Positions 27,715 through 40,045 of a stretch of 54,868 nt of DNA are shown in pieces. Within the stretch, counting starts at the first letter, position 1. Each line of letters begins with the position of its first letter. Source of the DNA: Nocardioides albidus (GTDB taxonomy: Bacteria; Actinomycetota; Actinomycetes; Propionibacteriales; Nocardioidaceae). The translations under genes and the position numbers were made by a program. The notes beneath the pieces were generated by a model. It had not been told where the DNA came from and ran no database searches. It saw only the letters and a list, made by a program, of their open reading frames with translations. Location of the stretch: contig NZ_VDMP01000022.1 in assembly GCF_006335005.1 (NCBI RefSeq), positions 85,957 to 140,824 on the forward strand, given 5' to 3'.

Positions 27715-27757
27715 CCACGCCGTCCTGATCACCATCCCACCCGAGGAGCCGACCACC

Positions 27758-28546
<789 letters not shown>

Positions 28547-28654
28547 TTCGCCGCGCCCGTCCGCGGCCGGCCGCATCGTCGCGCCCCAGATCCCTTCCCT
28601 CCGGGGCGGCTCGCACCTGCCGCCCACTCTCCCTCAACGCACAGGAGCATCACC

Positions 28655-29638
28655 ATGAATCCGTTCAAGCGCGCCCTGACGGGCGCTGCCGCCAGTGTCC
28701 TCGCCGTCACCGTCCTCGCCGCCTGTGGCGGCGGCAGCGGCGACGGAGGCGATGGCGACTCGCGCAAGATCAGCCTCGGCGTCTTCCCCAACAGCATTCT
28801 CTCGCTGCCGACCGCGGTCGCCATGGGCGAGGACTTCTTCGGCGAGGAGGGGCTCGAGGTCGAGCGCGTCGACGCGAAGACCGGCCCCGAGCTCATCGCC
28901 GGGATGATCGGCGGCACCACCCAGATCGCGGGCGCCTCGACCGGTACGGCGTTCCCGGCCATGAAGGAGGGACAGGACCTCAAGATCCTGCCGCCGTTCC
29001 AGGGCGAGACGAAGCTCGTCATCGCCACCGAGAAGTCGGGGATCACCGAGCTCGCCGACCTCGAGGGCAAGACCCTGGCCGTTCCCGCGCGCGGGGGCGA
29101 CGCGGAGACCTACGTCGTCCAGATCATGGAGGAGAAGGGCCTCGACCCCAGCAAGATCACCTTCCTAGCCGCCGGAGGTCCGCCGACCCTGGCGGCCGCG
29201 ATGGCCAACGGCAAGGCCGACGCCGCTGTCGGCACGACCTCGAGCGCGGAGCTGCTGGAGGAGACGGGCACCGAGATCGAGGTGCTCGCGAGCCCGCACG
29301 ACGACACCGCCGGGGACCGTGGGGAACAGGGCCTGTCCGCCTTCTACGCCACGACCGCGGACTACTACGAGAAGAACGCCGACACCGTCGACTCCTTCTG
29401 CCGGGCGATGGTGCACACGATGGAGTTCATGGCCGACGAGGCCAACAAGGACACGGTCGTCGACTACCTCGCGGAGTGGGTCGGTCTGTCCCCGGAGGCC
29501 GCCGAGCGCGTCTACGAGCTCGAGCGCGACGGCTGGTTCACCGAGCTCGAGGAGTCGCGCTGGCAGGCCAACGCCGGATACGCGGGCGCCCCGGACGTGG
29601 GCTTCGACCACGTCGTGACCGGCTGCGGCCAGAACTGA
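28655..29638 (+). CDS. ABC transporter substrate-binding lipoprotein, NitT/TauT
   Basis: Extracellular binding lipoprotein, 327 aa. The lipobox is VTVLAACGGG (Cys at about residue 24), followed by a Gly/Asp-rich linker. The core resembles TauA/SsuA proteins: ISLGVFPNSILSLPTAVAMG, GLEVERVDAKTGPELIAGMI and LEGKTLAVPARGG. It has a good AGGAG ribosome site, and 108 bp separate it from the ATPase, enough for a modest leader. With its partners it would capture an organosulfate and pass it inward. Confidence 0.9.
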   Translation: MNPFKRALTGAAASVLAVTVLAACGGGSGDGGDGDSRKISLGVFPNSILSLPTAVAMGEDFFGEEGLEVERVDAKTGPELIAGMIGGTTQIAGASTGTAFPAMKEGQDLKILPPFQGETKLVIATEKSGITELADLEGKTLAVPARGGDAETYVVQIMEEKGLDPSKITFLAAGGPPTLAAAMANGKADAAVGTTSSAELLEETGTEIEVLASPHDDTAGDRGEQGLSAFYATTADYYEKNADTVDSFCRAMVHTMEFMADEANKDTVVDYLAEWVGLSPEAAERVYELERDGWFTELEESRWQANAGYAGAPDVGFDHVVTGCGQN

Positions 29639-29663
29639 TCGCGAGAGAGCGGGAGTCGAGACC

Positions 29664-32072
29664 ATGAGCCAGCACCCGAGCCAGCACCCCAGCCAGCACC
29701 CGAGCACCGAGCCCGGCCTGCGGACCTATGACGAGGCCGACGGGTTCGACGGCGAGATCGGCCGGACCGTCGCGTCCTCGACTCCCGCCTGGCGGCGGCC
29801 GCCGACCCCGCCCGCAGGGGCACCCGACGTGATCACGATCGTCCTCGACGACCTCGGCTACGCCCAGCTCGGCTGCTTCGGAGGTCTGGGCGGGCGGATC
29901 AGCACACCCCACATCGACTCCCTGGCGCAGCAGGGCCTGCGGTTCCGGAACTTCCACGCGACACCGCTGTGCTCGCCGACCCGGGCGGCGCTGCTGACCG
30001 GCCGCAACGCCCACTCGGTGGGGGTCGGCATGATCATGGAGTACGCGACGGGCTTCCCGGGCTACGACTCGGTCATCCCGCCCGACGCCGCCATGACACC
30101 CGCCGTGCTGCGCGGATCCGGCTACGCCACCATGGCACTCGGCAAGTGGCACCTCACCCCGGAGGCAGAGAACGGCCCGTGGGGACCTTTCGACCGGTGG
30201 CCGCTGGCCAAGGGGTTCGACCGCTACTACGGATTCATGCCGGGCGAGACCTCGCAGTGGGAGCCGGAGCTGTGGGAGGACAACCACCGGGTCGAGGCGC
30301 CCGGCCGGCCCGAGGACGGCTACCACCTCAGCGCCGACCTGCTCGGACGGGCGATCTCCTGGATCGACGAGGAGAAGGCCGTGACGCCGAACCGGCCGTA
30401 CTACCTCTACCTCGCCCTCGGCGCGATGCACGCCCCGCACCATGCCCCGCCGGAGTGGATCGAGAAGTACGCCGGCGCCTTCGACGACGGCTGGGACGCC
30501 GTGCGTGCGGACACGCTGGCCAAGCAGAAGGAGCTGGGCGTCGTACCGCGCGACACCGAGCTCGCCCCGCACAACGAGGGCGTCCGTGCGTGGTCGGAGA
30601 TCGGGGACGACGAGCGTCGCGTGCTGTGCCGCCAGATGGAGACCTATGCCGGCTTCCTCTCGCACACCGACCACCAGATCGGTCGCCTGCTCGAGTTCCT
30701 GCGTGAGTCCGGTCGTCTCGACAACACGGTGATCATGCTGCTCAGCGACAACGGCGCCAGCGCCGAGGGCGGGGCCTCGGGCCTGTTCCATGAGCTCAGC
30801 TACTTCAACCGCAGCCCCGAGGACGTCCAGCAGATGATCGACCGCCTCGACGAGTGGGGCGGCCCGACCAGCCACCCGCACTACGCGACGGGGTGGGCGG
30901 AGGCGGGCAACACCCCGAACCGCTGGTACAAGACCACCTGTCACGAGGGCGGCACCCGCGTCCCGTTCATCGTGCACTGGCCGGCGGGCATCGCCGACCC
31001 GGGCGCGGTGCGCAGCCAGTACGCCCACGTGATCGACGTCGCGCCGACCCTGCTCGAGGCGATCGGGGTGGAGGCCCCGGCCGAGGTCGCGGGTGTGCGG
31101 CAGCGTCCCTTCGACGGTGCCAGCATGGCCCCGGTCCTCAAGACCCCCGAGGCGCCGACGAGCCGCAGCGTGCAGCACTTCGAGTGCTTCGGCCACCGCG
31201 CGGTGTGGCGGGAGGGCTGGAAGGCGAGCGCCATCCACAACTCGCGCACGCACGCCTTCCGGGTCGGCCGGCCGCCCGAGCTCACGCACGACGGCGACTT
31301 CGACGCCGACGTGTGGGAGCTCTACCACCTCGACGAGGACTTCGCCGAGATGCGCGACCTGAGCGCCGAGCGGCCCGAGCTGCTGAACGAGCTGGTCGAC
31401 CTGTGGTGGGCCGAGGCCGAGAGCCACGGGGTGCTGCCGCTCGACGACCGAGGGAGCCCGCGGCTCCTCGATCCCCGCCCGCGCGCCATGGAGCCGCGAT
31501 CGAAGGTCGTCTACGCCGCGCCGGTCATGCTCGGGGCGAGCAGCTCGCCGCCGGTGGTCGGCCGGTCGTTCGAGGTCGCGGTCGACTTCGAGGCGCAGAC
31601 CGGCGACACCGGTGCGCTCGTCAGCTACGGCAACTCCTCGGGCGGCTTCTCGCTGTACCTCCTCGGCGAGCGGCTCCACGCCACCGTCGCCTACCTGGGG
31701 CGCGAGGAGTTCCCTGTCTCCGCACCGGAGCCCCTTGCGTCCGGCAGCCACCGCGCCGTGCTGCGGTTCACCCGGACCGACGATCCCGACGGGTCGGCGC
31801 CCGCGGGCCTCTCGCAGCCGCCGGTCGTCGGCACCCTGAGCCTGGAGGTGGACGGAGGAGTCGTCGCCGAGCGCACCGAGGTCTGCTCCAACCCGATCCT
31901 GTGGAACGTCGCCCAGGGTCTCCAGGTCGGTGGGGACAGCATCTCCTCGGTCTCCTCCGACTACCGGGCGCCGTTCCCCTTCAGCGGCCGGCTCCACCGG
32001 GTGGAGATGGACGTCGACCCCGGCTCCGCCGCCGCCCGGCGCGGACCCGACACGGCGATGGTCCGGCAGTGA
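29664..32072 (+). CDS. Arylsulfatase 1, cytoplasmic, formylglycine-dependent
   Basis: Type I sulfatase, 802 aa, that hydrolyses sulfate esters. The modified Cys103 is in LCSPTRAALLTGR (C-x-P-x-R motif). Metal ligands are in VLDDLGYAQLG and LLSDNGASAEGG; YATMALGKWHL carries the catalytic Lys and His. A C-terminal beta-sandwich resembling LamG/concanavalin folds spans about 610-800. Length and layout match the large mycobacterial AtsA/AtsD proteins. It has no signal peptide, so it acts on imported substrate. The N-terminus carries three SQHP repeats encoded by a 12-bp tandem repeat. It is followed by a second sulfatase with a GTGA overlap. Confidence 0.92.
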   Translation: MSQHPSQHPSQHPSTEPGLRTYDEADGFDGEIGRTVASSTPAWRRPPTPPAGAPDVITIVLDDLGYAQLGCFGGLGGRISTPHIDSLAQQGLRFRNFHATPLCSPTRAALLTGRNAHSVGVGMIMEYATGFPGYDSVIPPDAAMTPAVLRGSGYATMALGKWHLTPEAENGPWGPFDRWPLAKGFDRYYGFMPGETSQWEPELWEDNHRVEAPGRPEDGYHLSADLLGRAISWIDEEKAVTPNRPYYLYLALGAMHAPHHAPPEWIEKYAGAFDDGWDAVRADTLAKQKELGVVPRDTELAPHNEGVRAWSEIGDDERRVLCRQMETYAGFLSHTDHQIGRLLEFLRESGRLDNTVIMLLSDNGASAEGGASGLFHELSYFNRSPEDVQQMIDRLDEWGGPTSHPHYATGWAEAGNTPNRWYKTTCHEGGTRVPFIVHWPAGIADPGAVRSQYAHVIDVAPTLLEAIGVEAPAEVAGVRQRPFDGASMAPVLKTPEAPTSRSVQHFECFGHRAVWREGWKASAIHNSRTHAFRVGRPPELTHDGDFDADVWELYHLDEDFAEMRDLSAERPELLNELVDLWWAEAESHGVLPLDDRGSPRLLDPRPRAMEPRSKVVYAAPVMLGASSSPPVVGRSFEVAVDFEAQTGDTGALVSYGNSSGGFSLYLLGERLHATVAYLGREEFPVSAPEPLASGSHRAVLRFTRTDDPDGSAPAGLSQPPVVGTLSLEVDGGVVAERTEVCSNPILWNVAQGLQVGGDSISSVSSDYRAPFPFSGRLHRVEMDVDPGSAAARRGPDTAMVRQ
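29667..29702 (+). repeat. 3 x 12-bp tandem repeat at the 5' end of sulfatase 1
   Basis: Three near-identical copies of AGCCAGCACCCG (29667-29678, 29679-29690, 29691-29702) encode SQHP three times. Copy number could vary between strains without frameshift. Confidence 0.85.
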
Positions 32073-34417
32073 GCGCCTGCCCGGGCACGGACCCGAGATC
32101 CGTCCTTCCCGTCGCGGACGTCGAGGCTCCGACGACGCCGACCCTCGACGTACGCGACCTCGACCAGCCGCCGATGACCCTGCCGGGCGCGCCGAAGGAC
32201 GCCCCGAACGTCGTCGTCATCCTGATCGACGACATGGGCTTCGGGGCGACCAGTGCCTTCGGCGGTCCCTGTCGGACGCCGACCGCCGAGCGCCTGGCCG
32301 CGGGCGGCCTGCGGTTCAACCGGTTCCACACCACGGCGCTGTGCTCGCCGACACGGCAGTCGCTGATGACCGGACGCAACCACCACGCGGTCAACATGGG
32401 CACGATCACCAACATGGCGACCCCGGTCCCCGGCTACACCTCGGTGCGCCCGAACACCGCCGCCACCCTGGCCGAGGTGCTCCGCCTCAACGGCTACAAC
32501 ACCGGGGCCTTCGGCAAGATGCACCAGACCCCGGCCTGGGAGGTCACGCCGGTGGGCCCCTTCGACCGGTGGCCCACCGGCGAGGGCTTCGAGAGGTTCT
32601 ACGGCTTCATGTCCGGGGAGATGGACCACTGGTCGCCCCTGCTGTACGACGGCACGACACCCGTCGAGGCGCCGGCCGATCCCGACTACCACCTCAGCGA
32701 GGACCTGACCACGAAGGCGATCGACTGGGTGCGCCAGCAGCAGGCGCTCGCGGCGGACAAGCCGTTCCTCCTCTACCTCTCCTATGGCGCCACCCACGCT
32801 CCGCACCACGCGCCGCGCGAGTGGATCGAGAGGTACCGCGGCCGGTTCGACCAGGGCTGGGACCGGGTGCGCGAGGAGACCCTCGCGCGTCAGAAGGAGA
32901 TCGGCGTGGTCCCCGCCGACTGCGAGCTCACCCCGCGACACGAGGAGATCCCCGCCTGGGACGACCTCTCCGCGTCGGAGAGGCTCGTGGCCGCGCGGCT
33001 GATGGAGGCCTACGCCGGCTTCACCGAGCACACCGACCACCAGGTCGGCCGGCTCGTCGACGCCCTCGACGAGGCGGACGCGCTGGACAACACCATCTTC
33101 CTCTACATCCTCGGCGACAACGGAGCCTCCGCCGAGGGCGGCATCGCCGGTGCGGTGAACGAGATCGCCAGCCTCAACGGCATCCACGACTCCACCGACA
33201 ACCTCCTCGCCGTGCTCGACGAGATCGGCGGCCCGTCCACCTACAACCACTATCCGGCAGGGTGGGCGCACGCCATGAACACGCCGTACCAGTGGACCAA
33301 GCAGGTCGCCTCCCACTGGGGCGGCACCCGCGTGGGCATGGTGCTGCACTGGCCGGACGGCACGCCGCGCACCGGCGAGAGCCGCGACCAGTGGCAGCAC
33401 GTCATCGACGTCTATCCCACGATCCTGGAGGCCGCCGGCCTGCCGGTCCCGACCCACGTCAACGGCGTGCCGCAGCAGCGCGTCGACGGAACGAGCTTCC
33501 TGGCCTCCGTGCGCGACGCCTCGGCCGCCGAGAACCGGACCACGCAGTACTTCGAGATGTTCGGCAACCGCGGGATCTACCACGAGGGCTGGATGGCCTG
33601 CACCAAGCACTCCACGCCCTGGGACCACGACACCAGCCACCTGCCGTCGTTCGGCGAGGACGTCTGGGAGCTCTACGGCCCCGACGACTGGAGCCAGCGC
33701 CACGACCTCGCCGAGCAGGAGCCCGCCCGGCTCGCCGAGCTCCAGGCACTCTTCCTCGCCGAGGCCGAGCGCAACCACGTGCTTCCCCTCGACGACCGCA
33801 AGGCGGAGCGGTTCACCAGCGACATCGCCCGCCGGCCGTCGGTGCTGGGCGGACGGCGCAGCGTCGAGCTCTTCCCCGGCATGACGCGACTCCCGGACGC
33901 TGCCTTCCCCAACGTCCGCAACAAGTCCCACGAGGTGACCGCGCGGATCACGGTCCCCGACGAGGGGTGTGCGGGGGCGATCGTCGCGCAGGGCGCCCGG
34001 TTCGGCGGCTGGTCCTTCCACGTGCGCGGGGGTCGGCTGGTCTACAGCCACAACTGGATGGGACGCGACCTGCAGGAGGTCGTGGCCACGGAGCCGCTCG
34101 CCCCGGGCGAGCACGTCGTCGCGTTCGGCTTCGAGTACGACGCCGGCGCCGGCTTCGGCGGCGGAGGCGAGGTGGATCTGCGGTGCGACGGCCGTTCGGT
34201 CGGCACCGGGACGGTCGCGCGCACCGTGCCCTTCCACTACGGGCCGACCTGCGCCGACGTAGGGTGTGACAACGGCAGCGGGGTCGTTCCGGACTACGAG
34301 ACCCCGCGCGCGACGTTCACCGGGACCATCGACTCGGTGATCGTGAGCATCGAGCCGGCCGTCACCTCCGATGTGCCGGAGGAGGTCGAGGACCGCATCG
34401 AGATGGCCACCCAATGA
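32069..34417 (+). CDS. Arylsulfatase 2, cytoplasmic, formylglycine-dependent
   Basis: Second type I sulfatase, 782 aa. The modified Cys92 is in LCSPTRQSLMTGRNHH, metal ligands in VILIDDMGFGATS and YILGDNGASAEGG, and GAFGKMHQTP replaces the GKWH of the first enzyme (Lys kept, His shifted). The C-terminal sandwich domain includes an ATFTGTIDSV segment. It lacks a signal peptide. It is a distinct paralogue of sulfatase 1, not a recent copy. The GTG start overlaps the previous stop (GTGA) and its own stop overlaps the FGE start (ATGA), so sulfatases and activator are made together. Confidence 0.92.
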   Translation: MSACPGTDPRSVLPVADVEAPTTPTLDVRDLDQPPMTLPGAPKDAPNVVVILIDDMGFGATSAFGGPCRTPTAERLAAGGLRFNRFHTTALCSPTRQSLMTGRNHHAVNMGTITNMATPVPGYTSVRPNTAATLAEVLRLNGYNTGAFGKMHQTPAWEVTPVGPFDRWPTGEGFERFYGFMSGEMDHWSPLLYDGTTPVEAPADPDYHLSEDLTTKAIDWVRQQQALAADKPFLLYLSYGATHAPHHAPREWIERYRGRFDQGWDRVREETLARQKEIGVVPADCELTPRHEEIPAWDDLSASERLVAARLMEAYAGFTEHTDHQVGRLVDALDEADALDNTIFLYILGDNGASAEGGIAGAVNEIASLNGIHDSTDNLLAVLDEIGGPSTYNHYPAGWAHAMNTPYQWTKQVASHWGGTRVGMVLHWPDGTPRTGESRDQWQHVIDVYPTILEAAGLPVPTHVNGVPQQRVDGTSFLASVRDASAAENRTTQYFEMFGNRGIYHEGWMACTKHSTPWDHDTSHLPSFGEDVWELYGPDDWSQRHDLAEQEPARLAELQALFLAEAERNHVLPLDDRKAERFTSDIARRPSVLGGRRSVELFPGMTRLPDAAFPNVRNKSHEVTARITVPDEGCAGAIVAQGARFGGWSFHVRGGRLVYSHNWMGRDLQEVVATEPLAPGEHVVAFGFEYDAGAGFGGGGEVDLRCDGRSVGTGTVARTVPFHYGPTCADVGCDNGSGVVPDYETPRATFTGTIDSVIVSIEPAVTSDVPEEVEDRIEMATQ

Positions 34418-35385
34418 GCGATCCAGTGAGCGACGAGATCAGGCCCTGCTGCGCGCCGAGCGCCGCCCCGGCCGACGTGACCCTCGGTCCTGCCCCGGTC
34501 GTGCCGGGGGCGCGGAGCACTCGTGGCCAGGTCCCCATCCCCGCCGGCTCGTTCACGATGGGCGACGCCTTCGGCGAGGGCTATCCGGCCGACGGCGAGA
34601 CGCCGGTGCACCGGGTCGAGCTGCCGGCGTACCTCATGGATGCGACGACGGTCACCAATGCGCAGTTCGCGACCTTCGTGAAGGCGACCGGCTATGTCAC
34701 CGACTCCGAACGGCTCGGCGTCTCCGCGGTGTTCCACCTGCTCTTCGACGGTTCCGCGGCCGACGTCGTCAACCGCGTCGAGCAGGCGCCGTGGTGGCTC
34801 GCCGTGCGCGGGGCGTCCTGGCGCCGGCCCGAGGGGCCCGGCTCCACGATCGCCGCGCGGCAGAACCATCCGGTCGTGCACGTGTCCTGGCACGACGCGC
34901 AGGCCTACTGCACGTGGGCCGGCAAGCGGCTGCCGAGCGAGGCGGAGTGGGAGTACGCCGCGCGGGGCGGGCTCGACGGCGCGCGCTACGCGTGGGGCGA
35001 CGAGCTGATGGCGCGCAACCGCTGGCAGTGCAACATCTGGCAGGGCCGGTTCCCGACCCACAACACCGAGGAGGACGGACACCTCGGCACCGCGCCGGTG
35101 CAGACCTTCCGCCCCAACGGCTACGGCCTGTGGCAGACGGCGGGCAACGTGTGGGAGTGGTGCGCCGACTGGTTCGACCCGACCTACTACGCGCGCTCGA
35201 CGCTGGTGTCCCCGACCGGCCCCGACGCGGGCGAGCAGCGGGTGATGCGCGGCGGCTCGTTCCTGTGCCACGACTCCTACTGCAACCGCTACCGGGTGGC
35301 GGCGCGTTCGTCGAACACGCCGGACTCCGCGTCGTCCAACGTGGGCTTCCGGTGCGCCAACGACGCCACGGCGGCGGGGGGATGA
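34414..35385 (+). CDS. Formylglycine-generating enzyme (sulfatase activator)
   Basis: Copper-dependent FGE, 323 aa, which oxidises the Cys of C-x-P-x-R in sulfatases to formylglycine using oxygen. The active-site pair Cys285 and Cys290 lies in SFLCHDSYCNRYRVAARSSN. The fold signature GKRLPSEAEWEYAARGGLDG, EDGHLGTAPVQTFRPNGYGL and GNVWEWCADWFD are typical. The gene is coupled to sulfatase 2 by an ATGA overlap, so it most likely modifies both sulfatases in the cytoplasm. A Cys-Cys pair near the N-terminus (RPCCAPS) is extra. Downstream DUF202 genes are coupled too. Confidence 0.95.
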   Translation: MSDPVSDEIRPCCAPSAAPADVTLGPAPVVPGARSTRGQVPIPAGSFTMGDAFGEGYPADGETPVHRVELPAYLMDATTVTNAQFATFVKATGYVTDSERLGVSAVFHLLFDGSAADVVNRVEQAPWWLAVRGASWRRPEGPGSTIAARQNHPVVHVSWHDAQAYCTWAGKRLPSEAEWEYAARGGLDGARYAWGDELMARNRWQCNIWQGRFPTHNTEEDGHLGTAPVQTFRPNGYGLWQTAGNVWEWCADWFDPTYYARSTLVSPTGPDAGEQRVMRGGSFLCHDSYCNRYRVAARSSNTPDSASSNVGFRCANDATAAGG

Positions 35386-35750
35386 GCCCTGGGCGAGGCA
35401 GCGACGGCCGCTGGCCGTCGTGGGTCTACGACGCGGGGGAGGAGCCCGACTACCGGTTCACCTTCGCCAACGAGCGCACCTTCCTCGCCTGGGTCCGGAC
35501 CGCGCTCGCCCTCCTGGCGGCCGGCGTGGCCCTCGACGTCGCCGGCGTCGGACTCGACCCGGCCGTGCGCCGGGGTCTGGCGGTGGCGGTGGTGCTGACC
35601 GGCATGGTGTGCGCGGCAGGTTCCTGGGTGCGGTGGGCCCGGGCGGAGCGGGCGATGCGGGTGGGCCACTTCCTGCCGTCCTCGGGGCTGAGCCTGCTGG
35701 TGTCCGGCGTGGTCGTGGGCGCGGCGCTGACCCTCCTCGTCGCGCTGTAG
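35382..35750 (+). CDS. DUF202 (YidH-like) membrane protein 1
   Basis: A 122-aa protein of the YidH/DUF202 family, unknown function. N-terminal RFTFANERTFLAWVRTALAL is the family signature, followed by three transmembrane segments. The ATG overlaps the FGE stop (ATGA), an unusual neighbour. It might assist the importer or be a passenger; nothing in the sequence decides this. Confidence 0.85.
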   Translation: MSPGRGSDGRWPSWVYDAGEEPDYRFTFANERTFLAWVRTALALLAAGVALDVAGVGLDPAVRRGLAVAVVLTGMVCAAGSWVRWARAERAMRVGHFLPSSGLSLLVSGVVVGAALTLLVAL

Positions 35751-35752
35751 CC

Positions 35753-36076
35753 GTGACCGGCCCGAGACACGAGGAGTCGCCCGGCCTCCAGCGCGAGCGG
35801 ACCGCGCTGGCCTGGCACCGGGCCGCCCTCTCGCTCGTCGTCGCCGCCGCGGTGCTGACCCGGTTGACGTGGTCGCGTCTGGGGCCGGGGGCGGTGGCGA
35901 CCGTCGCGGTGGCGCTCGTCGCGGCGAGCTGCATGCTGTCGAGCCGGCGCGGCCGTGGCGCCGAGGCGGCGCCGGGACGCTCCCGCGACGGCGTCGCGCC
36001 GCTGGCCTGCACCGCGCTGGTGCTGGCGCTCGGGCTGCACGAGCTGGCGGCGCTCGCCGCGCCGGAGGGCGAGTGA
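35753..36076 (+). CDS. DUF202 membrane protein 2
   Basis: A 107-aa protein related to the preceding one: GLQRERTALAWHRAALSLVV near the N-terminus, then membrane helices. The GTG start lies 2 bp after the DUF202-1 stop. Such pairs of short DUF202 proteins often occur side by side in actinomycetes. It is the last gene of the operon that begins at 26842. Confidence 0.82.
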   Translation: MTGPRHEESPGLQRERTALAWHRAALSLVVAAAVLTRLTWSRLGPGAVATVAVALVAASCMLSSRRGRGAEAAPGRSRDGVAPLACTALVLALGLHELAALAAPEGE

Positions 36077-36103
36077 ACTTCGCCTCGGCGCCGTCCGCAC
36101 GGC

Positions 36104-36140
36104 ACACGGCCGGTCCCCGCATCGCGGGGGCCGGCCGTGT
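36104..36140. terminator. Bidirectional terminator hairpin
   Basis: A 17-bp stem, 36104-36120 against 36124-36140, with a 3-nt loop and one wobble pair, between the sulfatase operon and the convergent small gene. Neither side has a long T-run. Confidence 0.75.
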
Positions 36141-36157
36141 CCTTGTCGGGCAGTGGA

Positions 36158-36424
36158 TCAGGTGTCGGTCGAGCCGCCTCGGTAGCGCGGGTCGACGTGG
36201 AGTCGACCGTGCTCGGTGGGCTCGGTGGGCTCGGCGGGATCAGCCGGTGTGTGGCTGGTGTGGCCGGTGTGGTCGGCAGGCTCGGCGGGGTGGTCGAAGC
36301 GCTCAGGGTCGTGTGCGACCTCCTGGTTGCGTCGCCGGTCCGCGATGAACGCCCAGACCAGGCCCAGCGCGATGAAAGCGACGACGACGGCGCCGAGGAT
36401 CAGCCAGGCGGGTGAGTTGTCCAT
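36158..36424 (-). CDS. Small single-pass membrane protein with His/Pro-rich tail
   Basis: An 88-aa protein of unknown function: one N-terminal transmembrane helix (WLILGAVVVAFIALGLVWAF), a basic cluster DRRRNQ, and a polar tail rich in His, Thr, Pro and Glu (DHTGHTSHTPADPAEPTEPT). The tail is encoded by low-complexity GGTGGGCTC-type repeats. The ATG at 36424 is chosen because a TACCGC hexamer sits 6 nt upstream; an ATG at 36466 would add 14 residues. It is divergent from furA. Confidence 0.65.
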   Translation of the reverse strand: MDNSPAWLILGAVVVAFIALGLVWAFIADRRRNQEVAHDPERFDHPAEPADHTGHTSHTPADPAEPTEPTEHGRLHVDPRYRGGSTDT

Positions 36425-36430
36425 GCCGAG

Positions 36431-36436
36431 GCGGTA
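36431..36436 (-). promoter_or_regulatory. Possible -10 element of the small membrane protein gene
   Basis: TACCGC on the minus strand, 6 nt before the ATG at 36424. The last base departs from the consensus. Confidence 0.35.
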
Positions 36437-36491
36437 CCCGGCGGGCCGTCGCTCAGTCACCGACACCCCGACGCCGACACCCCGAGATCAG

Positions 36492-36508
36492 TCTTGACTG
36501 ATTCAAGA
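36492..36508. promoter_or_regulatory. FurA-type operator in the furA-katG promoter
   Basis: Inverted repeat TCTTGA-CTGAT-TCAAGA overlapping a -35 (TTGACT, 36494-36499). It matches the autoregulatory box expected for FurA/CatR proteins of actinomycetes. Confidence 0.65.
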
Positions 36509-36515
36509 AAGATGG

Positions 36516-36521
36516 CATGCT
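36516..36521 (+). promoter_or_regulatory. -10 element of furA
   Basis: CATGCT, 16 nt after TTGACT and 7 nt before the ATG at 36529. It favours that ATG over the in-frame ATG at 36517, which overlaps the hexamer. Confidence 0.45.
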
Positions 36522-36528
36522 GGTGGTC

Positions 36529-39175
<2,647 letters not shown>

Positions 39176-39199
39176 TCCTGCGCTGATCCACCGATCGAT

Positions 39200-39238
39200 C
39201 GAGGAGGCCGTCCGGCAACGGGCGGCCTCCTCGCGTTT
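39200..39238 (+). terminator. Terminator after katG
   Basis: An 11-bp stem (39200-39210 against 39223-39233) with a 12-nt loop, followed by CGTTTCC. It lies 24 bp after the katG stop. Confidence 0.75.
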
Positions 39239-39249
39239 CCCGGATGCGG

Positions 39250-39255
39250 CAGGAT
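39250..39255 (+). promoter_or_regulatory. -10 element of the acetyltransferase gene
   Basis: CAGGAT, 6 nt before the ATG at 39262. Confidence 0.45.
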
Positions 39256-39261
39256 GACGCC

Positions 39262-39573
39262 ATGAGCGAGGCACCCGACAACGCCGACATCACCTACGTC
39301 CACGTCCCGGAGAAGCACCGCTACGAGATCCGCGACGGGGAGACCCTGGTCGGGTTCACGCAGTACCGGCTGCCCGACGACGTCCACGTCGACTTCCTGC
39401 ACACCGAGGTCGACGACGCGTACGGCGGTCGCGGCCTGGCCGGGGAGCTGGTCGCGATGGCCCTGGCCGACGTCCGCGGACAGGGCAAGCGGATCATCGC
39501 CCACTGCCCGTACGTCGCGAAGTGGGTCGTCAAGCACGACGAGTTCGCCGACATCACCGACCCCGCCTCATGA
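39262..39573 (+). CDS. Short GNAT-like N-acetyltransferase (YjdJ type)
   Basis: A 103-aa protein of the short Gcn5-like family. It contains YEIRDGETLVGFTQYRLPDD and, in the acetyl-CoA pyrophosphate loop, DDAYGGRGLAGELVAMAL, ending HCPYVAKWVVKHDEF. Members lack the outer strands of full GNAT enzymes. The substrate is unknown. The stop overlaps the ATG of the AhpD-like gene (ATGA). Confidence 0.85.
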   Translation: MSEAPDNADITYVHVPEKHRYEIRDGETLVGFTQYRLPDDVHVDFLHTEVDDAYGGRGLAGELVAMALADVRGQGKRIIAHCPYVAKWVVKHDEFADITDPAS

Positions 39574-40034
39574 CGCAGCCCGCCACGCGCCGCTCGATCT
39601 TCCTCGACAAGGCGCAGCCGGTCACCTACCAGGCCGCGGCCGACCTCGCCCTCGAGGTCGGGAACGCCGCCGAGGCCGCCGGGGTGGACCGCCGGCTCGT
39701 CGAGCTCGTCAACCTGCGGGTCTCCCAGATCAACGGCTGCGCCTACTGCCTCGACCTGCACCACCGCCGCGCCCTGGAGGCGGGGGAGTCCGAGCGCCGT
39801 ATCGCCGTGCTCGACGCCTGGGCCGAGACCGCGCTGTTCTCCGAGCGCGAGCAGGCCGCGCTGCAACTCGCCGAGTCGATCACCCGGCTCCCCGAGCCCG
39901 ACGAGCGCAGGTACGCCGAGGACGAGGCCCGCGCGGTGCTGGGCGACGCCGCCTACAGCGCGGTCGCCTGGGTCGCGATCACGATGAACACCTTCAACCG
40001 GATCTCGATCACCAGCCATCATCCGGTCAGGTAG
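39570..40034 (+). CDS. AhpD/carboxymuconolactone decarboxylase-like protein
   Basis: A 154-aa alkyl-hydroperoxidase-like protein. The redox pair is in NGCAYCLDLHHRRALEAGES, the AhpD core motif (C-x-x-C with a downstream His). It probably reduces peroxides with a thiol partner, fitting the position after furA-katG, although the promoter is separate. It is coupled to the acetyltransferase gene (ATGA). Confidence 0.88.
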   Translation: MTQPATRRSIFLDKAQPVTYQAAADLALEVGNAAEAAGVDRRLVELVNLRVSQINGCAYCLDLHHRRALEAGESERRIAVLDAWAETALFSEREQAALQLAESITRLPEPDERRYAEDEARAVLGDAAYSAVAWVAITMNTFNRISITSHHPVR

Positions 40035-40045
40035 CGCCGCTCGCG

